Of a stretch of 64,000 nt of DNA, positions 1 through 7,708 are shown piece by piece. A program made the translations under genes and the position numbers. Where the stretch lies: NCBI GenBank assembly GCA_963764465.1, contig CAVXSO010000002.1, forward strand, positions 558,001-622,000, in the 5' to 3' direction. The stretch is from JAJXXT01 sp963764465 (GTDB lineage Bacteria > Pseudomonadota > Alphaproteobacteria > Acetobacterales > Acetobacteraceae). The first letter of the stretch is position 1; each line of letters opens with the position of its first letter. The notes beneath the pieces were generated by a model that was given only the letters and a program-made list of their open reading frames with translations, did no database searches and was not told where the DNA came from.

Positions 1-752
1 CGCAATCGCCGCTGGTGCAGATTATCACCAATCATGTCGCGATGAACGTCACCGCGAACGTGATGCTCGCGGCCGGCGCCTCGCCCGCCATGGTCCACGC
101 GCAGGAGGAGGCGGCGGAGTTCGCGGGGCTGGCGCGCGCCGTGGTGGTGAATATCGGCACGCTCTCCGCCCCCTGGATCGTGGGGATGAAGCGCGCGGCG
201 GCGGCAGCCGGGGCAGGCGGCAAACCCTGGGTGCTCGACCCGGTGGCGCATTTCGCGACCGGATTCCGAAGGCGCACAGTGGCGGAGCTGCTGGCGCTGC
301 ACCCCACCATCGTGCGCGGCAATGCCTCGGAGATCCTGGCGCTGGCCGGGGTCGCGAGCGCCGGGCAGGGCGTGGACAGCGGCGACCCAGTGGAGCGGGC
401 GGAGACGGCCGCGCGGCGGCTGGCCGTCGTGCACCACGCCGTGATCGCGGTCACGGGGGAGGTGGATTTCGTAACGGATGGACAACGGTCGGCGCGCATC
501 GAGGGTGGCTCGCCCCTGATGCCGAAGGTGACGGCGCTGGGCTGCGCGCTCACCGCGCTGTGCGGGGGCTTTGCCGCGGTGGCGCCGGGCGAGCCGTTCG
601 ATGCCACCGTCGCCGCACTGGCGATGTTCGCGGCGGCGGGCAGCGAGGCCGGGCGCGGTGCCGCGGGACCAGGCTCCTTCGCCGTCCGCTTCCTCGACGC
701 GCTGGCGGCGGTGGAGGGAGCGGCGCTTGCGGGCAGGATCGCGGCCGCGTGA
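1..752 (+). CDS. thiM: hydroxyethylthiazole kinase, 5' end outside window
   Basis: Phosphorylates the thiazole alcohol 4-methyl-5-(2-hydroxyethyl)thiazole with ATP in the cytoplasm, a thiamine salvage step. The frame is already open at the window edge (reads QSPLVQIITNHV), so about 20-25 N-terminal codons lie upstream; the GTG at 15 is internal and not the start. Visible family features are the substrate-binding stretch ITNHVAMNVTAN, the GASPAMVHA segment, the ATP-side GEVDFVTDG, and LGCALTALCGGF, which carries the conserved cysteine near the phosphoryl acceptor. The stop overlaps the thiE GTG start by 4 nt (GTGA), so the two genes are translationally coupled and deliver both halves of thiamine phosphate synthesis. 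The identification is firm. Confidence 0.93.
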   Translation, partial: QSPLVQIITNHVAMNVTANVMLAAGASPAMVHAQEEAAEFAGLARAVVVNIGTLSAPWIVGMKRAAAAAGAGGKPWVLDPVAHFATGFRRRTVAELLALHPTIVRGNASEILALAGVASAGQGVDSGDPVERAETAARRLAVVHHAVIAVTGEVDFVTDGQRSARIEGGSPLMPKVTALGCALTALCGGFAAVAPGEPFDATVAALAMFAAAGSEAGRGAAGPGSFAVRFLDALAAVEGAALAGRIAAA

Positions 753-1399
753 AGCGGTTCGACCTTTCGCTCTATCTCGTCCTGGATGCGCAACTATGCC
801 GGCCGCTCGGCATGGTGGAGACGGCGCGCGCGGCGGTCGCGGGCGGGGCGACGATGGTGCAGCTGCGCGCGAAGCACGCCGGGACCGAAGCGCTCATCGA
901 GGCGGGGCGCGAACTCATGGCGGCACTGGCGGGCAGTGGGGCGGTGCTGATCGTCAACGACGATATCGAGGCAGCGGTCGCACTGGGCGTGGGGCTGCAT
1001 GTCGGGCAGGACGACATGCCGGCCGCGGAGGCGCGGGCGCGGCTCGGGGCGGACGCGATCCTCGGCCTTTCCGTAGAGACCGAGGCAGCGGCACGCGCCG
1101 TGGACGGGGCGGTGGTGGACTACGTGGGCATCGGCCCGGTCTTCGCCACCGCGACCAAGCCGGACCACAAGCCGCCGACCGGGATCGCGGCGCTCGCGCG
1201 GCTGCGGGCCATTTGCCCCGTGCCCGCGGTTGCCATCGGCGGGCTGAAGGCGGAGCACGTGGCCCCGGTGCTGGAAAGCGGCGCGCTTGGGCTCGCGGTC
1301 GTCTCAGCGATCTGCGGCACGCCCTCGCCCGAGGCAGCCGCGCGGGAGATCGCGGCGGCGATCGCGGTGTGGCGCGCGGGCCGTCTTACGCGGCCATGA
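749..1399 (+). CDS. thiE: thiamine phosphate synthase
   Basis: Joins hydroxymethylpyrimidine diphosphate and thiazole phosphate to give thiamine phosphate. The 216-residue product has the family's TIM-barrel landmarks in order: QLRAKHAG (diphosphate contact), VNDDIEAA, GLHVGQDDMP, VDYVGIGPVFATATK, VAIGGLK and the late GLAVVSAI. Start: the open frame runs back into thiM, but the GTG at 749 overlaps the thiM stop as GTGA and gives the normal family length. Directly downstream, overlapping its last codons on the other strand, lies the tail of a glutathione S-transferase remnant. The gene itself looks intact. Confidence 0.95.
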   Translation: MKRFDLSLYLVLDAQLCRPLGMVETARAAVAGGATMVQLRAKHAGTEALIEAGRELMAALAGSGAVLIVNDDIEAAVALGVGLHVGQDDMPAAEARARLGADAILGLSVETEAAARAVDGAVVDYVGIGPVFATATKPDHKPPTGIAALARLRAICPVPAVAIGGLKAEHVAPVLESGALGLAVVSAICGTPSPEAAAREIAAAIAVWRAGRLTRP

Positions 1400-1570
1400 T
1401 GCGGGAGGGCACCGTCGCCTGCAGGCCTGGCCGCGCCTCCACGCGCGCGAGCCAGGCGGCGACCGCGGCCTTGTCCACCGGCAGGCCGATGCGCGGGGCG
1501 ACGAGCCGGACGAGGGGCTGAACCGGCGCTTCTCCGCTTGATGGGGCGTGCCGCGTTTCCGTGCGTTGCT
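1386..1570 (-). pseudogene. glutathione S-transferase C-terminal remnant
   Basis: Reading the minus strand ending at a TAA (1386-1388), one frame encodes about 46 residues that look like the last helices of a bacterial GST: VQPLVRLVAPRIGLPVD, then AAVAAWLARVEARPGLQATV and PSRI. The pattern W-L-x-R-V-x-A-R-P-x-x-Q is typical of GST C-termini. Upstream the frame is closed by a TAG near 1572, there is no plausible start codon, and no thioredoxin-fold N-terminal domain is visible. Its end overlaps the end of thiE by about 14 nt. I infer a 5'-truncated relic. A short genuine gene is unlikely because the catalytic half is absent. Confidence 0.5.
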
Positions 1571-1617
1571 ATCGGGCCGGGAAGGCGCGGGCGACCGACC
1601 CGCGCGTTCGCGCCCCC

Positions 1618-2391
1618 TCATTCCTGTGCAAGGCGGACCGCGGCGCGGGCGGGGGCGGTCGTGGGCGCGCTCGCGATTTCCTCGATCAGCTTGCGGCGGA
1701 TGGCGATCGCGAAGCTCCGGTAGTCGTGGATCTCGAGCACGAAGCTGCCTTCGCCGCCGGCGACGTTGCGGCGGTAGTAGTCGCCGAGGCCTCCCGGTGG
1801 ATGCGTGTGCGCCTGCAGCCACGGGATGTCGCTTTCGTTGGCGAGCGCGAGGCCATTGATGGTGACGCCCTTGGCGAGTGCGTTGTCGCGCGCGGCGGTG
1901 ACGTCGCGGCCGGAATTATTCGCCCCGTCGCCGCAGACATCGATCACCTTGCGGTCCGCGGGGATGGCGAGCTTCGCGAGGTTGCGCATCGCCTCGTCGA
2001 TGCCGGCGCCGATCGCGGTGTGGCCGCGGAAGGAGCGTGGCGCGTCGCGCATGGCCGTCGCGAAGGCGGCGGCGGAGGCGGCGTCCTTGATGACGGCCCA
2101 GTCGAGCACGGTCGTGACCTGGTAGTCGTTGGCGAACTCGACATAGGCGACCGCGATCCGGTGATTGCGCCCGTGGGTTATGGCGGAGACGACGGCGGGA
2201 TTGAGGAAGGCGTCGTAGTAGCCCGCCTTCTGCAGCGCGAACTCGTTGTCGTTGATGCTGCCGGAGACGTCGTTGACGATGACCAGTGCCACGTCCACAT
2301 GGTCCGCCGCGCGCGCGGCCGGTACGTGCCCGATGGCGGCGGCGATGCCGAGGAGCAGGAGCATGATTCGATTCGGCACGAGACGGGGCAT
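1618..2391 (-). CDS. DUF1194 secreted von Willebrand-A-like protein
   Basis: 257 residues beginning with a signal peptide (MPRLVPNRIMLLLLGIAAAI, cleavage likely after AARA around residue 28), so the product is probably periplasmic or secreted. The rest matches the DUF1194 pattern, a von Willebrand A-like fold: VNDVSGSIND supplies the metal-site DxSxS near residue 40, and FRGHTAIGAGIDEAM and KVIDVCGDGANNSG follow with the later metal-binding threonine and aspartate. Family function is unknown; binding or adhesion is the usual guess for the fold. It stands alone, with about 380 nt of apparently empty DNA upstream. The start is set by the signal peptide at the first ATG. Confidence 0.85.
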   Translation of the reverse strand: MPRLVPNRIMLLLLGIAAAIGHVPAARAADHVDVALVIVNDVSGSINDNEFALQKAGYYDAFLNPAVVSAITHGRNHRIAVAYVEFANDYQVTTVLDWAVIKDAASAAAFATAMRDAPRSFRGHTAIGAGIDEAMRNLAKLAIPADRKVIDVCGDGANNSGRDVTAARDNALAKGVTINGLALANESDIPWLQAHTHPPGGLGDYYRRNVAGGEGSFVLEIHDYRSFAIAIRRKLIEEIASAPTTAPARAAVRLAQE

Positions 2392-2771
2392 GGTGAACCT
2401 CCGTTCTGCGGCTGTGCCCGATGGGAGAACGGCAGGCGGGCTGTTGTCAACTTCCTTGTCGTGGAAGGGCTGTTGCGGCGGGCCGCGGTTTTCACCGGGA
2501 GCGCGGCGCGCCTATCCTGGCGAAGCCTGGTATCCGGGCGAAACGGGCATCAGCCACAACCGATAGTGCCCCGTGGCGAGCTCCACCGCGCCCTCTTCGG
2601 GGCATCGAGCAGCACATTTCCCGCATCGTCTGGTTCGCGCCACGGGTGCCGGTGCGGCCGGGTCCGGTTCGTTCCGTCTACGTGACGATCTCCGCGTGGC
2701 GCGCAGGCAGGGTGCTCGGGGCTGCGACCCGGTTCCTCCGCGCTCCGCGCCGCGCGGCGGTGCCCCGCCGC
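2392..2771. other. 380-nt gap, no recognisable gene
   Basis: Both strands were read. Open frames cross the gap, but none has recognisable motifs or a credible ribosome binding site. The minus-strand frame closing near 2512 ends in a plausible-looking peptide (GAVELATGHYRLWLMPVSPG) that I cannot place; it could be a relic of a lost gene tail. No strong terminator hairpin with a T-run was seen. The upstream region of the DUF1194 gene, and therefore its promoter, must lie at the left end of this gap. Confidence 0.4.
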
Positions 2772-3068
2772 TCAGGCGGCGCGGGGCAGGGCGGGCTTGC
2801 CGCGGATCTCCGCTTCCTCGTACTCGGCGGCACGGATGGCGCGGTCGAGCGCCGCGCGCAGTTCCCGCGCACTTCCCAGCGTCAGCTCGACGCCGGCGCG
2901 CGCACCGGGGTCGAGCGAGGCGTTGATGAAGTCGAGCGTGATGACGTCGCCCAGCGGAGCATGCCGCGCGTGGTCGTAGGCGACGACGGCGGTGGTGAGT
3001 TCGAACCAGGCGTCGCCGCGCTTGGCCATGCCCTCCGCGCCGACGATCTCGATGATCGAGGTGCACAT
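2772..3068 (-). CDS. DUF6295-like small protein
   Basis: 98 residues beginning MCTSIIEIVGAEGMAKRGDAWFEL. The MCTxIxE opening, the GxAKxxxxWF phrase, the YDHARHAPL stretch and a later DFINASLDPGARAGVEL resemble the DUF6295 family of uncharacterised small proteins. No signal peptide or membrane segment is seen. It lies 10 nt downstream of the dienelactone hydrolase gene on the same strand, so the two are probably one transcript. On the minus strand a GGAGG-like sequence sits just before the start (seen as cctcct at 3075-3080). The family name is from memory and moderately secure; no function can be given. Confidence 0.7.
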   Translation of the reverse strand: MCTSIIEIVGAEGMAKRGDAWFELTTAVVAYDHARHAPLGDVITLDFINASLDPGARAGVELTLGSARELRAALDRAIRAAEYEEAEIRGKPALPRAA

Positions 3069-3078
3069 CGCGCGCCTC

Positions 3079-3831
3079 CTAGGCCAGATGCCTGCCGAGG
3101 AAGGCGAAGGTCTTCGTCCAGCCGTCCATCGCCTGCTCCGGGCGGTACATCGGGCGGTGCCAGTAGAAGAAGCCGTGGCCGGCGCCGTCGTAGCGATGGA
3201 ACTCGTATTTCTTGCCGTGCTTCTTCAGCTCCGCCTCGTGCTGGTCCACCTGCTCGGGGCTCGGGGCGCGGTCCTCGTTGCCGAAGATCCCCAGCAGCGG
3301 GCAGCTGAGATCCTTCGTCATGTCGATCGGCGCCACCGGCGTCCTGGCGTTCAGCTCCTCCTTGCCCATCACCACGCGCCCGCCCCAGAGCTCGACGCAG
3401 GCATCCACGTCCTTGCGCTGGCAGGCATAGATGAAGGCGTGCCGCCCGCCGGAGCAGGAGCCGAAGACGCCGACCTTGCCGTTGTGCTGCTTCTGCGCGC
3501 GCATCCAGGCGACGGCGGCGGCGGTGTCGCCCACCATCTGGGAATCCGCGATGCCGCCATTGGCGCGGACCTTGGCGGCGACGTCGTCCGGGTTGGCGTC
3601 GGCACCGCCCTCGCGCTCATAAAGGTTGGCGCAGATCGCGATGTAACCGTGATGGGCGAAGCGGCGCGTGCTCTCGATATAGAGCTCGCTCCAGCCGGGA
3701 AGGTGGTGGATGAGCACTACGCCCGGAAACGGGCCGGCGCCCTCCGGCCGCGCGACATAGGCGGTGATCGGGGTTCCGCCGTCGCCCTTGAGGATGACGT
3801 TCTCGCAGGTCATGCCGCGGTAAAAGGACAT
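3079..3831 (-). CDS. dienelactone hydrolase family protein
   Basis: 250-residue alpha/beta hydrolase. The nucleophile elbow is GSCSGG with Cys126 in the nucleophile position, as in dienelactone hydrolases (G-x-C-x-G-G) and unlike serine esterases. Asp187 (FGNEDRAPS) and His219 (GAGHGF) complete the triad at the expected spacing. The N-terminal VVLIHHLPGW provides the oxyanion-hole region. No signal peptide, so cytoplasmic. Dienelactone hydrolases open the lactone ring in chlorocatechol-type pathways, but many paralogues have unknown substrates and no aromatic genes are adjacent here. It is followed by a small DUF6295-like gene 10 nt away. Family certain, substrate unknown. Confidence 0.88.
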   Translation of the reverse strand: MSFYRGMTCENVILKGDGGTPITAYVARPEGAGPFPGVVLIHHLPGWSELYIESTRRFAHHGYIAICANLYEREGGADANPDDVAAKVRANGGIADSQMVGDTAAAVAWMRAQKQHNGKVGVFGSCSGGRHAFIYACQRKDVDACVELWGGRVVMGKEELNARTPVAPIDMTKDLSCPLLGIFGNEDRAPSPEQVDQHEAELKKHGKKYEFHRYDGAGHGFFYWHRPMYRPEQAMDGWTKTFAFLGRHLA

Positions 3832-3930
3832 CGTGATCCTCCCTGGTGATAGCGGGGAGTATCCGGCGATGGCGGCCGACGCGCAACGGCGGGACGGCGA
3901 CGGCGCACCCAGCGGCTTATGCTTCGTGTA

Positions 3931-4359
3931 TCAGTCTTCGGGGGGCACGGCGGCGATGGGGATCTCGCGGGTCTCGGCCGGCTGGTCGCCGAGGCCGGGG
4001 GCATCCGCGTCCTCCGCCGCTTCCGCCTCGCCGTTGGCCTCTCCGTTGTATGGCCGGCGCGGCTGCATGCCCTGCTGTTGCTGCTGTTGCTGGGCGTTGA
4101 TGGCGTTCAGGATGCGGAAATAGTGCTCGGCGTGCTGGAAATAGCTCTCCGCCATGACGCGGTCGCCGGAGCCGGTCGCGTCACGGCCGAGCTGGAGGTA
4201 TTTCTCGAACAGCTGCTGCGCGGTGCCGCGGATGCGCAGGTCCGGGCCCGATGAGTCGAAGACATGGTTGCGGTTAAGCGGGATGTTGCCCGTGGCGTGA
4301 TGGCGGATGCCGCTTCCACCCTGGCGGTGGTTGCGCCCGCGCATGCGTTTCATGTTCAT
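3931..4359 (-). CDS. DUF4167 domain protein
   Basis: Starting at the ATG at 4359 the product has 142 residues. The N-terminal MNMKRMRGRNHRQG is basic and Arg-rich, followed by the core NRNHVFDSSGPDLRIRGT and then EKYLQLGRDATGSGDRVMAE and YFQHAEHYFRILN, which is the DUF4167 signature. An AGGGA precedes this ATG, so I prefer it to upstream codons in the same frame. After the domain comes a seven-glutamine tract (near residue 90) and an acidic, alanine-rich tail. The basic N-terminus suggests nucleic-acid binding, which is inference only. The gene follows hisS-prfA-prmC on the same strand, its usual neighbourhood in Alphaproteobacteria. Confidence 0.87.
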   Translation of the reverse strand: MNMKRMRGRNHRQGGSGIRHHATGNIPLNRNHVFDSSGPDLRIRGTAQQLFEKYLQLGRDATGSGDRVMAESYFQHAEHYFRILNAINAQQQQQQQGMQPRRPYNGEANGEAEAAEDADAPGLGDQPAETREIPIAAVPPED

Positions 4360-4547
4360 GGCTTCCCTGGCTGGCCTTTCGTTCGCTCGCTGCAATGTCC
4401 GGTGCCACCCTGCTGATGGGGGGTGGCGCCCCGTGGACGCGGCGCCGAAGCGACCGGGTCCGGCGCCGTTCAGACGGCGTCAGAGGTGTTCCTAGCCGGT
4501 GCCAGCGCGTCTGGCAAACAGGATTTTCGCGTGGGAGCCCCGAAAAC

Positions 4548-5369
4548 CTAGCCCAGCACGGCGGCGCGGGGGATGCCCGCGAGGTCCCTGCGCAGTTCCA
4601 GCAGGCTGAGCTCGAGCGGGGCGAGGGTGGCGATATCCGCACCCTGGCCCTGGCCGATTTCCAGCACCGCGATGCCTCCTCCAGCCTCGGAACGGGGCGC
4701 GAGCAGCGCGGGCAGTCGGGGGAGCAGCAGGCGGTAGGCAGCGAGCCCGTCGGGGCCGGCGGCGAGCGCCGTCGTGGGCTCGTGCTCACGCACCTCCGGC
4801 ATCAGCGCGGCGAGGTCGGGCTGGGCGATATAGGGCGGGTTGATCAGGACGAGGTCGAAACGGCCGGCGAGCGCGGTGTCCCAGTCGCTGGCGAGGAAGG
4901 CGCAGCGATCGGCGAGGCTGTTGCGCCGTGCGTTGCGGGCGGCCAGCGCCGCCGCCTCCGGCACCAGGTCCACGCCAATCCCGAACGCCTCCGGAAACTC
5001 GACGAGCGCCGCGAGCAGCAGTGCCCCGGTGCCGGTGCCGAGGTCGAGGATACGGCGCACGTTCCTCGCATGGGTCTTTGCGGCCTCGATCAGGGTCTCG
5101 CTGTCTGCGCGGGGGATCAGCGTCGCGCGCGAGACCTCGAGGTCGAGCGTCCAGAAGCCCGCGTGGCCGGCGATGAGGGCCATCGGCTCGCGCGCGGCGC
5201 GGCGGACGACGAGGGCGGCGAAGCGCTCTGCCGTGTCCGAAGTGGGTCCCGCCGCGGTGAGTGAACGAAGCGGAACGCCGAGCGCGAGGGCCAACAGATG
5301 GCGTGCCTCGCGCGCCGGATCCTCGATGCCGGCATCGGCAAGGCGCCGCGCGGCCTGTTGCAGGTTCAC
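4548..5369 (-). CDS. prmC: release factor glutamine methyltransferase
   Basis: 273-residue SAM-dependent enzyme that methylates the glutamine of the GGQ motif in class I release factors. It has an N-terminal helical domain, then IPRADSETL (about 85-93), the SAM-binding DLGTGTG at 109-115 and the catalytic NPPY at 177-180. The GTG start overlaps the prfA stop by 4 nt (GTGA), so the enzyme is made together with its substrate RF1. The order prfA-prmC is the standard one. The C-terminus is slightly unusual in ending with an extra leucine-rich helix, but the length is within the family range. Confidence 0.95.
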   Translation of the reverse strand: MNLQQAARRLADAGIEDPAREARHLLALALGVPLRSLTAAGPTSDTAERFAALVVRRAAREPMALIAGHAGFWTLDLEVSRATLIPRADSETLIEAAKTHARNVRRILDLGTGTGALLLAALVEFPEAFGIGVDLVPEAAALAARNARRNSLADRCAFLASDWDTALAGRFDLVLINPPYIAQPDLAALMPEVREHEPTTALAAGPDGLAAYRLLLPRLPALLAPRSEAGGGIAVLEIGQGQGADIATLAPLELSLLELRRDLAGIPRAAVLG

Positions 5370-6421
5370 GCCTCGGCCGCGAGTTTCGCCGCCTCGTCCT
5401 CGGCGATCAGCGCGTCGATGATCGGATCGAGTTCGCCGGCCATGACGCGCTCGATCTGGTGCAGCGTGAGGCCGATGCGATGGTCGGTGACGCGGCCCTG
5501 CGGGAAATTGTAGGTGCGGATGCGTTCGCTGCGGTCGCCGGTGCCTACCTGGGAGCGGCGGTCCGCGGCACGCGCGGCGTGGCTCGTCGCCCGCTGCGCC
5601 TCATAGAGGCGCGCGCGCAGGATCTTCATCGCCTTGGCGCGGTTCTTGTGCTGGCTCTTCTCCTCCTGCATCGCGACCACGATGCCGGAAGGAAGATGCG
5701 TGATACGGACAGCGGATTCCGTCTTGTTGACGTGCTGCCCGCCGGCGCCCGAGGCACGATAGACGTCGATGCGCAGGTCGCCCTCGTTGACATCCACGTC
5801 CACTTCCTCCGCCTCCGGCAGCACGGCGACGGTGATGGTGGAGGTGTGGATGCGGCCCTGGTTTTCGGTCGCCGGCACGCGCTGGACACGGTGGACGCCG
5901 CTCTCGAATTTGAGGCGCGCGAAGACGCCGGCGCCGGTGATCTCCGCGATCGCGCCCTTCACGCCGCCGACCTCCGTCGCGTCGTATTCCAGGATCTCGA
6001 AGCGCCAGCCGCGCAGGGCCGCGTATTTCTGGTAGGCGGCGAAGAGCTGGGCGGCAAACAGCCCGGCCTCGTCGCCGCCGGCGGCGGGACGGATTTCCAG
6101 GATCGCGGCGCGCTCGTCGGCCTCGTCGCGCGGCAGCAGGGCACGGCGGACGGAAAGCTCCAGCGCCGGCAGCTCGCCCCTGAGCCGCGCCAGCTCATCC
6201 TCGGCGAGCGGCTTGAGTTCCGGGTCAGCGAGCGCCGCCTCAGCCTCGCGCGCCTCGGCCTCGGCGCGGCGAAGTGCCGCGATCTGTTCCACCACCGGTT
6301 CGAGCGAGGCGAGCTCGCGCGTCGCGCGCACATAGGCATCGCCCGTGAGGCTGCCGGCGGCGAGTTCCGCGCGCAGCTCCTCCGCGCGGAGCGCGATGCG
6401 GTCGAGGCGGTGCGCGTCCAT
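5366..6421 (-). CDS. prfA: peptide chain release factor 1
   Basis: 351 residues. RF1 decodes UAA and UAG and triggers peptidyl-tRNA hydrolysis on the ribosome. Domain 2 has RVPATENQGRIHTS with the PAT tripeptide at 183-185 that corresponds to RF1's stop-codon-reading PxT, not the SPF of RF2. Domain 3 carries GAGGQHVNKTES with the catalytic GGQ at 227-229. The N-terminal coiled, alanine- and glutamate-rich domain is intact. The start codon shares its last base with the hisS stop (TGATG arrangement) and its stop overlaps prmC, so hisS, prfA and prmC are one translationally coupled unit. Confidence 0.96.
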   Translation of the reverse strand: MDAHRLDRIALRAEELRAELAAGSLTGDAYVRATRELASLEPVVEQIAALRRAEAEAREAEAALADPELKPLAEDELARLRGELPALELSVRRALLPRDEADERAAILEIRPAAGGDEAGLFAAQLFAAYQKYAALRGWRFEILEYDATEVGGVKGAIAEITGAGVFARLKFESGVHRVQRVPATENQGRIHTSTITVAVLPEAEEVDVDVNEGDLRIDVYRASGAGGQHVNKTESAVRITHLPSGIVVAMQEEKSQHKNRAKAMKILRARLYEAQRATSHAARAADRRSQVGTGDRSERIRTYNFPQGRVTDHRIGLTLHQIERVMAGELDPIIDALIAEDEAAKLAAEA

Positions 6422-7656
6422 CAGGCGAGCTTAGCCGGCAGCTCCGCGAGCTTCACCTCCGACTGCGCGCCGCTGGCGAGGTCCTTGAGCTGGGCGGCAC
6501 CGCGGGCGATTTCGTCCTCGCCAAGGATGATGGCGGCGCGGGCGCCGGCGCGGTTGGCGCGCTCCATGCGGCGCTTGAGGTTGCCGCGATACTCCGCCTC
6601 CGCCCGAATTCCGGCGGCGCGGAGCGCCTGCAGCACGCCGATCGCGGCGGCCTCTGCCGCTTCGCCCACGGGGATGACCGCGACCGGCGCTGGCGGCGCG
6701 GGAGGGTCCACGAGCAGCATGGCAAGACGTTCGACGCCAGCGGCCCAGCCGATGCAGGGCGTATGCGGGCCGCCCATTTCCTCGACCAGGCCGTCATAGC
6801 GGCCGCCGCCCATCACCGTACCCTGCGCGCCCAAGGCCGCGGTCACGAACTCGAAGGCGGTGTGGCTGTAATAGTCGAGCCCGCGGACGATGCGGCGGTT
6901 CTCGACGAAGGGTACGCCGAAATGCCCGAGATGGCGGCGCACGCCGTCGTAGAAACGCGCAGCCTCCGGCGTCAGATAGGGGTCGATGACCGGGGCACCG
7001 GCCACGATGCGACGATCGCCATCATCCTTCGAGTCCAGGATGCGCAGCGGGTTGCGTTCCAGCCGCGCCAGACTGTCCTCGCTGAGCGAGGATCGGTGCG
7101 CCGAGAAATAGTCCACGAGAGCGGCGCGGTAGGCGTCGCGCGAGGCCTTGTCGCCCAGCGTGTTCAGCTCCAGCGTCACGTCCTTCGCAACACCGAGCGC
7201 CTGCAGGATGGTCCAGCCGCAGGCGATGACCTCGGCGTCCGCGAGCGGCTCGGCGCTGCCCAGCACCTCCACGTCGATCTGATGGAACTGGCGGTAGCGG
7301 CCCTTCTGCGGCCGCTCGTAGCGGAACATCGGGCCGGCGTAGAACACCTTCTGCGGCAGCGTCTGGGTGAGGCCGTTGGAGACGAGCGCGCGGCAGATGC
7401 CGGCGGTCGCCTCGGGCCGCAGCGTGATGCTGTCGCCGCCGCGATCGGCGAAGGTGTACATCTCCTTCATCACGACGTCGGAGGTGTCGCCGAGGCCGCG
7501 GGAGAAGACGCGCGTGTCCTCGAACACCGGCGTGGACCACTCGTCGAAACCCCAGATGGCGGCGATGCGCCGCGCGGTCTCGATCACGTGGAAGTGCCGC
7601 CTAGCGTCTTCCCCGATGAGATCGCGTGTCCCCCGCGCCGGCTGCAGCGCGCTCAT
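6421..7656 (-). CDS. hisS: histidine--tRNA ligase
   Basis: 411-residue class II aminoacyl-tRNA synthetase that charges tRNA-His. Visible are PARGTRDL near the N-terminus, the motif 2 region VFYAGPMFRYERPQKGRYRQ, the histidine-specific RGLDYYSHTAFEF, and GGGRYDGLVEEMGG of the active site. The C-terminal anticodon-binding domain includes LKRRMERANRAGARAAI. An 8-bp perfect hairpin lies 10 nt upstream of the start, between ispG and hisS. It could modulate hisS translation or partly terminate transcription from ispG. Position in an ispG-hisS-prfA-prmC cluster is normal for the group. Confidence 0.96.
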   Translation of the reverse strand: MSALQPARGTRDLIGEDARRHFHVIETARRIAAIWGFDEWSTPVFEDTRVFSRGLGDTSDVVMKEMYTFADRGGDSITLRPEATAGICRALVSNGLTQTLPQKVFYAGPMFRYERPQKGRYRQFHQIDVEVLGSAEPLADAEVIACGWTILQALGVAKDVTLELNTLGDKASRDAYRAALVDYFSAHRSSLSEDSLARLERNPLRILDSKDDGDRRIVAGAPVIDPYLTPEAARFYDGVRRHLGHFGVPFVENRRIVRGLDYYSHTAFEFVTAALGAQGTVMGGGRYDGLVEEMGGPHTPCIGWAAGVERLAMLLVDPPAPPAPVAVIPVGEAAEAAAIGVLQALRAAGIRAEAEYRGNLKRRMERANRAGARAAIILGEDEIARGAAQLKDLASGAQSEVKLAELPAKLA

Positions 7657-7665
7657 ACCTGGGGT

Positions 7666-7687
7666 GCAGGGGAGGACTGTCCCCTGC
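7666..7687 (-). promoter_or_regulatory. intercistronic hairpin before hisS
   Basis: Perfect inverted repeat GCAGGGGA-N6-TCCCCTGC between the ispG stop and the hisS start. Flanking CTGG and CCAG could extend the stem through a small bulge. There is no T-run, so this is not a classic intrinsic terminator. It sits about 10 nt from the hisS ATG, where it would affect access of the ribosome. The repeat is seen directly; the role is inference. Confidence 0.4.
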
Positions 7688-7708
7688 CAGGCGCGGGCAG
7701 GGCCCGCA

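Noticed and set aside
1..60. Thiamine riboswitch for thiM-thiE
   Set aside because: The leader lies upstream of the window; nothing visible can support it.
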